From an uncultured Erysipelotrichaceae bacterium (lineage in GTDB: Bacteria > Bacillota_I > Bacilli_A > Erysipelotrichales > Erysipelotrichaceae): DNA of 6,995 nucleotides. The translations under genes and the position numbers were made by a program. The stretch is taken from positions 1 through 6,995 of the forward strand of contig CADBLN010000106.1 of the NCBI GenBank assembly GCA_902795525.1. Direction: 5' to 3'. Below, piece by piece: positions 1 to 5,362 of the stretch. A model generated the notes under the pieces. The model was given only the letters and a program-made list of their open reading frames with translations. It ran no database searches and was not told the DNA's origin. Numbering within the stretch: the first letter of the stretch is position 1; each line of letters starts with the position of its first letter.

Positions 1-51
1 ACAACCAAACAGTGTACAAAGGGCAACAATAAGTATAAGCAGTCTTTTCAT
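1..51 (-). CDS. Lipoprotein, N-terminal signal peptide only (partial)
   Basis: The gene starts at the ATG at 51-49 and runs off the left edge. The 17 visible residues are MKRLLILIVALCTLFGC: a Lys-Arg n-region, a hydrophobic core, and a lipobox Leu-Phe-Gly-Cys at residues 14-17. This is the pattern of a type II (lipoprotein) signal peptide, so the product should be lipid-anchored on the outer face of the membrane with Cys17 as the modified residue. An in-frame TAA at 63-61 rules out a longer ATG start. There is no recognisable Shine-Dalgarno before the ATG, which is odd next to the strong ones elsewhere in the window. A TAAAAT at 71-66 could be a -10 box giving a very short leader. The gene lies downstream of the EF-G-like terminator and is probably a separate unit. 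The mature function cannot be told from what is visible. Confidence 0.6.
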   Translation of the reverse strand, partial: MKRLLILIVALCTLFGC

Positions 52-76
52 ACTAATAGTTTAACATTTTAAGCAG

Positions 77-100
77 ATAAAAACAGCCCAAGGGCTGTTT
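77..100 (-). terminator. Intrinsic terminator of the ankyrin/EF-G-like operon
   Basis: On the minus strand AAACAGCCC (100-92), a TT loop and GGGCTGTTT (89-81) form a 9-bp GC-containing stem, extended by further T residues to about 79. It lies about 10 nt after the EF-G-like stop codon and separates that operon from the lipoprotein gene. The plus-strand copy lacks a good T tract beyond the stem. Confidence 0.85.
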
Positions 101-110
101 CTATTGTTAA

Positions 111-2165
111 TTAGTCATCATCTTCCTCTTCTAGTTTAGCTTCAGCAACAACTTTATCAGTGACTGTTTGAGGAGCATAGTCATATCTTACGAATTCTTG
201 TGAATATGAACCATTACCTTGTGTCATTGAACGTAACTCTGTTGCGTAGTTAACCATTTCTGCCATTGGTACTTCAGCAACGATGACAGTATTCTCTTCA
301 TCTACTGCCCTGTTATCCAAAATCATACCACGACGTTTTGAGAAGTCACCATATATAGTTCCAACATAATCTGCAGGAATAGTTACTTCAGCTTTGATAA
401 TTGGCTCCAATAGCGCTGGTTTAGCTTGTGGCATACCAGCTTTGTAAGCTAATCTAGCAGCTGATTTGAAGGCGATTTCCTTAGAATCAACTGGGTGGAA
501 TGAACCATCAAACAAGGTTGCTTTTACATGTACCACTTTATAACCGGCAAGTACACCTCTATTCATGGCTTCTCTTAAGCCAGATTCAACTGCTGGGAAG
601 TATTGTTTTGGAACTGCTCCACCAACAACTTCTTCTGCGAAAACCATTTCTTCCTCTTCTTCGCATGGTTCAAATCTAATCCAAACATCACCATATTGGC
701 CAGCACCACCGGTTTGTTTCTTATGTTTTCCTTCAACTTCAACTTTTGAACGAATTGTCTCACGATATTGAACTTTAGGTTCTGTTAATTCAACTTCAAC
801 CTTGTATCTATTCTTTAACTTATTAACGATGACATCAATGTGTTGATCGCCAATTCCATATAGAACCAATTCTCTAGTTTCAGTATTATTAACTACTTCA
901 CATGAAGGGTCCTCTTCACGAATCTTATTTAATCCTGAAGATAATTTATCTTCATCGTTTTTACTCTTTGGCCAAATAGCTTTACCCAACATACCATGTG
1001 GGAACTCAATTGGTTTTAATTGAACTGGGTTTGCCTTTGTAGCTAAGGTATCATTGGTTGAAGTATATTGAAGCTTCAAAATAGCCCCAATATCACCAGC
1101 TTCTAATTTAGTAACTTTCTCTTGTTTATTTCCTCTTAATACCACAATTGACCCAATCTTTTCATTTTCATCTTTATTTGTATTGTAAGCAGGAGTTTCT
1201 GTGGATAATACGCCTGATACAACTTTCACATATGAAATTTGAGCAAAAGCATCATTAACAGTCTTCCAAACAAAGGCCACAAAGTTCCCTGCTGGGTCAA
1301 CTTTAACTTCTGTTTCAGCACCTTTAACTGTACCTTTATATGAAACTTTATTTGCGTTAGTAGCATAATCAACTATTGAATCTAATAAAGTATCAATACC
1401 AACATACTTAGTAGCTGTTCCACATAGAATTGGTCTGATTGTATTGTGACGTAAACCGTGACCTAAACCTTCAATAACCTCTTCATTTGTGAATGGTTCA
1501 CCAGAGAAATACTTTTCAGTCAATTCATCTGTTGTCATAGCGATAGCTTCACATAAAACATCATATCCTGAATCAACTTGACCTTGTAAACTTGCAGGAA
1601 TATCGCTTTCCTTACCTCCAATGTAGGCTTTCTTAGTAATGATATTTACAACACCAGTAGCCTTACCACCCTCTATAATTGGAAGAGTTAAAGGCACAGC
1701 TTTACAACGTCTTTCTAATTCCTCAACAACTTTAGCATAATCAGCATTCTCTTCATCAACTCTTGTGATAAAGAACATGATTGGTAACTCCTGAGCCAAA
1801 GCCTGGTGATATGCTTTCATGGTGCCTGATTGAACACCATCTTTTGCGCTTACAACAATTAAAGCATTATCTGCCACTGACATTGCGGCAGTTTGTTCTC
1901 CAGCAAAGTCCAAATACCCTGGAGTATCCAAGAAATTGATCTTTTGGTTTCTCCATTCAACTGGAACTACATGAGTGTAAACAGACATCCCACGTTTTAC
2001 TTCTTCACTATCACTATCAATAATACTTGTACCATCTACAGCTTTTCCAAAGCGGTCTGTTACTTTATTATTGAAGAGAATAGATTCCAATACTTCTGTT
2101 TTCCCTGCACCAGTATGTCCTAAAACAGCAATATTCTTAATGTTTTTGGTTTCATAGTCTTTCAT
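111..2165 (-). CDS. Elongation factor G-like translational GTPase (EF-G paralogue)
   Basis: The 684-aa product has the full five-domain EF-G layout. The GTPase domain has P-loop GHTGAGKT (16-23), switch I around KRGMSVY (57-63) and DTPGYLDF (80-87). Domain II follows at roughly 285-395. Domain III carries GIGDQHIDV (437-445). Domain IV carries GGAGQYGDVW (486-495) and the tip segment GSFHPVDSKE (554-563), whose His557 matches the translocation-loop histidine of EF-G. The C-terminal domain V contains YGDFSKRRG (605-613). Departures from housekeeping EF-G are Tyr84 where the catalytic His of DTPGH sits, TRVD (134-137) in place of NKxD, Ser61 at the switch I Thr, and an acidic tail ending EEEDDD. 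These fit the EF-G-like paralogue family of Bacillota and Mollicutes rather than fusA itself. It should be cytosolic and ribosome-associated, but the precise role is not established. Its Shine-Dalgarno AGGGGG (2178-2173) overlaps the ankyrin stop, suggesting coupled translation. Confidence 0.9.
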   Translation of the reverse strand: MKDYETKNIKNIAVLGHTGAGKTEVLESILFNNKVTDRFGKAVDGTSIIDSDSEEVKRGMSVYTHVVPVEWRNQKINFLDTPGYLDFAGEQTAAMSVADNALIVVSAKDGVQSGTMKAYHQALAQELPIMFFITRVDEENADYAKVVEELERRCKAVPLTLPIIEGGKATGVVNIITKKAYIGGKESDIPASLQGQVDSGYDVLCEAIAMTTDELTEKYFSGEPFTNEEVIEGLGHGLRHNTIRPILCGTATKYVGIDTLLDSIVDYATNANKVSYKGTVKGAETEVKVDPAGNFVAFVWKTVNDAFAQISYVKVVSGVLSTETPAYNTNKDENEKIGSIVVLRGNKQEKVTKLEAGDIGAILKLQYTSTNDTLATKANPVQLKPIEFPHGMLGKAIWPKSKNDEDKLSSGLNKIREEDPSCEVVNNTETRELVLYGIGDQHIDVIVNKLKNRYKVEVELTEPKVQYRETIRSKVEVEGKHKKQTGGAGQYGDVWIRFEPCEEEEEMVFAEEVVGGAVPKQYFPAVESGLREAMNRGVLAGYKVVHVKATLFDGSFHPVDSKEIAFKSAARLAYKAGMPQAKPALLEPIIKAEVTIPADYVGTIYGDFSKRRGMILDNRAVDEENTVIVAEVPMAEMVNYATELRSMTQGNGSYSQEFVRYDYAPQTVTDKVVAEAKLEEEDDD

Positions 2166-2176
2166 TTAATTTCCCC

Positions 2177-2848
2177 CTATCCTAATTCCTTTTCTATTTC
2201 CTCGTTATGATGCCTAGTTAAATAGTAATCATAAGCTTTTCTTCCATCTTTATCTGTAATATTCTTATCAGCACCATGCTGTAACAACTGTCTAATTAAT
2301 TCATCAAATCCAGCATAGCTAACCCTCATCAAAGCTGTACATCCCATATTATCCTGGATGTTAACATTAGCCATACGTGCTAGTAAAACATCAATTACCT
2401 CAATTGCTCCTGCACTACAAGCTTCCATTAACGCTGTTCTTCCCTTAGCGTCCTGCTGATTCACATCAGCCCCTGCCTTCAATAAAGTTCTAACAATGTT
2501 TTCATGTCCTTGGAAAGCTGCCCTCATCAGAGCAGTGTTTCCTTGATTGTCTGCTGCATTCACATCAGCTCCTGCATCGATTAATAGTTGAACAACTTCC
2601 TCATGTCCCTTTTTAGCTGCTCCCATTAATGCTGTTTTATTATTTTCGTCTTTAGCATTAACGTCAGCCCCTGCATCTAATAATACTTGCGTTACCTGAA
2701 TGCGTCCTCTTCTTGCGCAACGCATCAATGCCGTTCTGTTTTCTTCATTTGTGACATCAACCGCAACTCCTTTAGCTAAAGCATCTTTAACTACATTGAT
2801 ATCACCAACAGTAGCCGCTTCTAAAAACTTTAATTCTAACTGATCCAT
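2177..2848 (-). CDS. Ankyrin-repeat protein
   Basis: A soluble protein of about 223 aa built almost entirely of ankyrin repeats, a helix-turn-helix-loop scaffold for protein-protein contacts. Counting from the upstream ATG, the Thr of each TALM motif falls at 41, 74, 107, 140 and 173, an exact 33-residue period. A degenerate first repeat lies at about 8-38 and a last one at about 186-217. The consensus is TALMxAAxxGxxxVVxxLLxAGADVNxxD. There is no signal peptide or membrane segment, so it is probably cytosolic. Two starts compete: ATG 2854-2852 lies only 2 nt from the Shine-Dalgarno AGGAGG (2862-2857), whereas ATG 2848-2846 lies 8 nt away, so I prefer the latter. It is followed after 11 nt by the EF-G-like gene and preceded by a structured leader. 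The partner is unknown; co-expression makes the EF-G-like protein or the ribosome a candidate, which is inference only. Confidence 0.88.
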   Translation of the reverse strand: MDQLELKFLEAATVGDINVVKDALAKGVAVDVTNEENRTALMRCARRGRIQVTQVLLDAGADVNAKDENNKTALMGAAKKGHEEVVQLLIDAGADVNAADNQGNTALMRAAFQGHENIVRTLLKAGADVNQQDAKGRTALMEACSAGAIEVIDVLLARMANVNIQDNMGCTALMRVSYAGFDELIRQLLQHGADKNITDKDGRKAYDYYLTRHHNEEIEKELG

Positions 2849-2856
2849 GGTCATTA

Positions 2857-2862
2857 CCTCCT
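2857..2862 (-). promoter_or_regulatory. Shine-Dalgarno deciding the ankyrin start
   Basis: AGGAGG on the minus strand lies 2 nt before the ATG at 2854 but 8 nt before the in-frame ATG at 2848. The spacing favours the downstream start, which shortens the protein by two residues. Confidence 0.75.
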
Positions 2863-2878
2863 CGCTAGATCACGTTAT

Positions 2879-2907
2879 AAAAAAGATGCTCACAAAAAAG
2901 CATCTTT
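2879..2907 (-). terminator. Intrinsic terminator in the ankyrin-operon leader (candidate attenuator)
   Basis: On the minus strand AAAGATGC (2907-2900), a 10-nt loop and GCATCTTT (2889-2882) form an 8-bp stem ending in six consecutive T residues (2884-2879). It lies about 30 nt upstream of the ankyrin start codon, downstream of that operon's predicted promoter, which is the position of an attenuator. The segment ATCTTT (2930-2925) can pair with AAAGAT (2907-2902) of the 5' arm as a competing antiterminator. The alternative is that it only ends the nagA transcript. Confidence 0.7.
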
Positions 2908-3019
2908 AACTATTATTCACACTGAAAGATTCCACCATTAAGGTGGTTTCCTCCCCTCCGATATATGCCCTCAAATCTAGTCCTACATTAAAAGGACTTT
3001 TAATATTATTCATTTGCAT
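2906..3019 (-). CDS. Short leader ORF upstream of the ankyrin/EF-G-like operon
   Basis: An open frame of 37 codons starts at ATG 3019 (a second in-frame ATG lies at 3013) and ends at TAA 2908-2906, whose last two bases are the first bases of the terminator 5' arm. An in-frame TAG at 3028-3026 bounds it upstream. A weak AGG (3027-3025) sits 5 nt before the first ATG. Inside the frame, the polypurine tract GGAGGGGAGG (2959-2950) precedes an in-frame ATG at 2938 by 11 nt, giving a possible 10-codon peptide MVESFSVNNS with the same stop. No single amino acid is strongly repeated, so it does not look like a classical amino-acid attenuator. I do not recognise the peptide. Its position between promoter and terminator suggests a regulatory leader peptide, but chance is a real alternative at this length. 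Confidence 0.35.
   Translation of the reverse strand: MQMNNIKSPFNVGLDLRAYIGGEETTLMVESFSVNNS
2932..2998 (-). promoter_or_regulatory. Two RNA hairpins in the ankyrin-operon leader
   Basis: On the minus strand AGTCCT (2998-2993) pairs with AGGACT (2984-2979) across an 8-nt loop, and CCACC (2946-2942) pairs with GGTGG (2936-2932) across a 5-nt loop. The second hairpin includes the G of the ATG at 2938-2936, so it could mask that internal start. Between them lies the purine-rich tract at 2959-2950. I could not assign the leader to a known riboswitch class. Confidence 0.5.
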
Positions 3020-3045
3020 ATTGACCTATAATTCCTGTTAGTTCT

Positions 3046-3074
3046 ATTTTACTTTTTATTCAGTATTAATTCAA
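3046..3074 (-). promoter_or_regulatory. Predicted promoter of the ankyrin/EF-G-like operon
   Basis: TTGAAT (3074-3069) and TAAAAT (3051-3046) are separated by exactly 17 nt, a good sigma-A match, just after the nagA stop codon. Transcription would start near 3039, giving a leader of about 190 nt that contains the short ORF, the hairpins and the terminator. Confidence 0.6.
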
Positions 3075-3078
3075 GTAA

Positions 3079-4308
3079 TTAATCTAGTTTAATTTGTTCA
3101 TAAAACTCTTTATTGAACAAATCAACATCCACCTCGTAGTCATAAGCTTTTCGCCCTTCAACATATGTATACATACAGTTAAAATCATCATCAATGACCA
3201 CAAAGTCTGCAAGCTTACCAATTGCAATACTACCCCTCATGTCACCAAACCCATATTTTCTTGCAGGATTAAGACTGCTCATTTTTATTACCTCAAGCAG
3301 TGGGATTTCTAGTTTTTGGACTAAGTTTTTAATTCCATATAGAACTGCTTTACTGCTACCTGACAATCTACCTGTAGCACTTAAAATGAAACCTTCCTCG
3401 TTGACAAATATGGTTGCTCTATCAGATTTAACATTGTTCTCATCAGTTTTTCCTTCGATTAATGACATTCCTTTGTATTTGCCAACTGGTAAACCTGCAT
3501 AAGAAACATTATCAGAAATCATCATGAAACGGCTGTAATCTTTGACTTTGAAGTAAAGCTTAATCATTTCTAAGCTAACATGTAATCCATCACAGATTAC
3601 TTCACAATCCACTTCTGGTCTAAGCAAGCATGCTCCCAATGCACCAATGTCACGATGATGCAGTCCTGTCATAACATTTCCCAAATGTGTCGCAACAGTT
3701 ATGCCATTATCAATTCCAATGTTTGTCTCTTGATAATTCGCATTTGTATGATAAACACCTACCTTAACACCTAGATTCACAAAGAACCTAATTGCTTCTA
3801 AGGCGTTAGGCACTTCTGGAGCTATGTCTACCAATAACAAATGTCCTTGCCCAGCTTCTACCATTTTTTCAGCCACATCCAGGTCAACAGCAGGATAACC
3901 AGTATTTATGCCCTTTTCTCCCACTCTTGCGCCCCATGGACCTTCACTATGAATTCCAAGGATTTTGGCTCCTTCATAACCTTTGTCCATTTGATCGACA
4001 ATTGATTTAATTGCGATTGGATGCACCGTTGTAGGAAAAACTCCTGTAACGCCACTTGAAGCCAGGCCTTTTAAATAACCTTTTAATTCAGCAGCAGAAA
4101 CCTCTTTGTTGTTTGATACGTTATAGCCAAAACAACCATGATTATGTGTATCAATGATTCCTGGTATTATCTTTTTACCACTAAAGTCTAAATCTGCTTT
4201 AATGCCAGAATCCTTTGCGTAAAAATGAGCAAATTTACCATCTTTGATTTCAAGATAGCCATCTCTAACTACATTCTCCATGTAGATGTGATTACAATAT
4301 ATTATCAT
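3079..4308 (-). CDS. nagA: N-acetylglucosamine-6-phosphate deacetylase
   Basis: A 409-aa amidohydrolase-superfamily enzyme that removes acetate from GlcNAc-6-phosphate to give glucosamine-6-phosphate, used in amino-sugar catabolism and cell-wall recycling in the cytosol. Visible motifs are the DTHNHG strand-1 metal motif (His55, His57), HSEGPW (His120, Glu122), YHTNAN (His187), ATHLGNVM (His208), CDGLHV (His243) and SDN with catalytic-type Asp266. The spacing matches NagA metal ligands and catalytic Asp. The His-x-His at 55/57 is the Bacillus-type form; the E. coli enzyme lacks it. Near the end, NPARKYGFGDMRGSIAIGK (residues 351-369) is the usual NagA C-terminal signature. Length is near the family norm. 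The start at ATG 4308 has GGGAG (4320-4316) 7 nt upstream. No nagB or sugar transporter is in the window. It is divergent from a nucleotidyltransferase. Confidence 0.92.
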   Translation of the reverse strand: MIIYCNHIYMENVVRDGYLEIKDGKFAHFYAKDSGIKADLDFSGKKIIPGIIDTHNHGCFGYNVSNNKEVSAAELKGYLKGLASSGVTGVFPTTVHPIAIKSIVDQMDKGYEGAKILGIHSEGPWGARVGEKGINTGYPAVDLDVAEKMVEAGQGHLLLVDIAPEVPNALEAIRFFVNLGVKVGVYHTNANYQETNIGIDNGITVATHLGNVMTGLHHRDIGALGACLLRPEVDCEVICDGLHVSLEMIKLYFKVKDYSRFMMISDNVSYAGLPVGKYKGMSLIEGKTDENNVKSDRATIFVNEEGFILSATGRLSGSSKAVLYGIKNLVQKLEIPLLEVIKMSSLNPARKYGFGDMRGSIAIGKLADFVVIDDDFNCMYTYVEGRKAYDYEVDVDLFNKEFYEQIKLD

Positions 4309-4331
4309 TACCCTACTCCCTTGTTAATTAG

Positions 4332-4340
4332 ATTATAGCA
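4332..4340 (-). promoter_or_regulatory. Extended -10 promoter of nagA
   Basis: The minus strand reads TGCTATAAT (4340-4332), a perfect -10 hexamer with the TGn extension. The expected -35 region (around 4355-4360) has no good match, as is common for extended -10 promoters. Transcription would start near 4325, leaving a short leader with the GGGAG ribosome site. Confidence 0.65.
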
Positions 4341-4349
4341 CCCATTAAT

Positions 4350-4367
4350 ACTTGTATACTATAAAGT
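4350..4367. promoter_or_regulatory. Imperfect inverted repeat between divergent promoters (possible operator)
   Basis: An 18-nt segment has ACTT (4350-4353) and AAGT (4364-4367) as inverted ends around a GTATAC-containing centre. It covers the place of the nagA -35 region and abuts the -35 box of the nucleotidyltransferase. A GntR-type (NagR-like) or other repressor site is conceivable; the symmetry is weak. Confidence 0.25.
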
Positions 4368-4369
4368 AG

Positions 4370-4398
4370 TTGGATAATCTAAAAATAATTGCTAAAAT
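4370..4398 (+). promoter_or_regulatory. Predicted promoter of the nucleotidyltransferase gene
   Basis: TTGGAT (4370-4375) and TAAAAT (4393-4398) are separated by 17 nt. Transcription would start near 4405, followed by the Shine-Dalgarno at 4415-4422 and ATG 4430. The TTG of the -35 box happens to open an in-frame extension of the gene, but it lies upstream of the transcription start. Confidence 0.6.
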
Positions 4399-4429
4399 AT
4401 GGGTAACTGGATTTAGGGAGGGCAAACAC

Positions 4430-5332
4430 ATGAAAGAGCCTGTATTAGTCATATTAGCAGCCGGCTTAGGAAGCCGTTATGGTGGGCTTAAACAAATTGA
4501 TACTGTTGGTAATAATGGCGAAAGTATTATTGATTTTTCAATCTATGATGCTTACAAAGCTGGTTTCAGAAAAGTAGTGTTAATCATCAGACGTGAGCAT
4601 GAAGAATTATTCGATTTACACATTGGTAATAAGATTAAACCTTTCATGGATGTTGCCTATGCTTATCAAGATGTTAAGGACTTACCTGAACCATTTGTGT
4701 GTCCTGATGAAAGAACAAAGCCATGGGGAACTACTCAAGCTCTATTAACAACAGAAAGCTTTGTTGATGGTCCATTTATGGTTATCAATGCTGATGATTT
4801 CTATGGACGTGAATCATATGAAATCATGTATAAATTCCTGACTGAAGAAGCAAGTGATGATAACTTCTGCATGGTTGGTTACCAATTGAATAACACTTTA
4901 ACCGATAATGGTTCTGTAACAAGAGGTGTTGCCAAGACTGATGACAACGGTTACCTTACTGAATTAGTTGAGATGCAGAAAATCAAAAGAGTTAATGGGC
5001 AAGCTGTCGCAGAAACTGATGAAGGTGATATAGTCATTACTGAAGGCTACTCATCTATGAACTTCTGGGGATTCACTGATGCAATTTATCCATTTATGTT
5101 GGAAAAATTCAAGGAATTCTTAAGCAAGAACGTAAATGACTTAAAAGCTGAATCTGTAATTCCAACAGTTATAGGAGAATTAATCAAAGAAAACAAGGTT
5201 AAGGTTAAAGTAATTCCTACAAATGCTCAATGGTTCGGAGTCACCTACCCACAAGACAAGGACATGGTGGTAAGACGCATTGCAAGTTATAAAGTTGATG
5301 GAGTTTATCCATTCAACCTATGGAAACAATAA
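4430..5332 (+). CDS. Sugar-phosphate nucleotidyltransferase family protein
   Basis: A 300-aa member of the NTP_transferase (GalU/RmlA-like) superfamily, expected to join a nucleoside triphosphate and a sugar 1-phosphate into an NDP-sugar plus pyrophosphate. Features are the nucleotide-binding loop LAAGLGSRYGGLKQ near the N terminus, KPWGTTQALL, and VINADDFYG carrying the metal-binding Asp pair. The first loop departs from the GxGTRxxPxTxxxPK form of GalU and RmlA, so this belongs to a less characterised branch and the sugar and nucleotide are uncertain. There is no membrane segment. I place the start at ATG 4430 because AGGGAGGG (4415-4422) precedes it by 7 nt and the signature loop follows a few residues later. 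A frame open from TTG 4370 would translate the promoter. It is divergent from nagA, which hints at a link with amino-sugar or hexosamine metabolism, unproven. It ends just before a shared terminator. Confidence 0.8.
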   Translation: MKEPVLVILAAGLGSRYGGLKQIDTVGNNGESIIDFSIYDAYKAGFRKVVLIIRREHEELFDLHIGNKIKPFMDVAYAYQDVKDLPEPFVCPDERTKPWGTTQALLTTESFVDGPFMVINADDFYGRESYEIMYKFLTEEASDDNFCMVGYQLNNTLTDNGSVTRGVAKTDDNGYLTELVEMQKIKRVNGQAVAETDEGDIVITEGYSSMNFWGFTDAIYPFMLEKFKEFLSKNVNDLKAESVIPTVIGELIKENKVKVKVIPTNAQWFGVTYPQDKDMVVRRIASYKVDGVYPFNLWKQ

Positions 5333-5359
5333 AAGAACTTCAAAATTTGAAGTTCTTTT
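5331..5359. terminator. Bidirectional intrinsic terminator between convergent genes
   Basis: A 29-nt near-perfect palindrome: AAAAGAACTTCAAA (5331-5344), A, TTTGAAGTTCTTTT (5346-5359). The effective stem is about 10 bp with a loop of about 7 nt. Each strand ends in a T run. It overlaps the nucleotidyltransferase stop and lies 3 nt beyond the aminopeptidase stop, so it can terminate both convergent transcripts. Confidence 0.85.
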
Positions 5360-5362
5360 CAT

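Noticed and set aside
2177..2848. Roughly 99-bp periodic repetition
   Set aside because: It follows the 33-residue ankyrin repeat at protein level; the units are diverged in DNA, so it is not a CRISPR array or DNA tandem repeat element.
2874..2879. TATAAC as a -10 box for an ankyrin promoter downstream of the terminator
   Set aside because: No -35 match lies at 16-18 nt; the region there is the terminator stem and loop. It remains a weak alternative to the promoter at 3046-3074.
2879..2998. Resemblance of the leader to a c-di-AMP (ydaO) riboswitch core, and of the opposite strand (AAGGTGG) to a T-box
   Set aside because: The GGAGG-AA-CC...AATC similarity is short and the second half of the ydaO aptamer is missing. 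The T-box-like string is on the strand with no downstream gene or terminator and lacks the full consensus.
3094..3502. Plus-strand open frames antisense to nagA
   Set aside because: They lie wholly within the well-supported nagA gene, lack convincing ribosome sites and encode nothing recognisable. The same applies to other-frame openings at 565-771, 1893-2123 and 5778-5973.
4370..4429. A 20-codon N-terminal extension of the nucleotidyltransferase from a TTG codon
   Set aside because: The TTG is part of the predicted -35 box, the -10 box lies inside the extension, and a strong Shine-Dalgarno sits correctly before ATG 4430.
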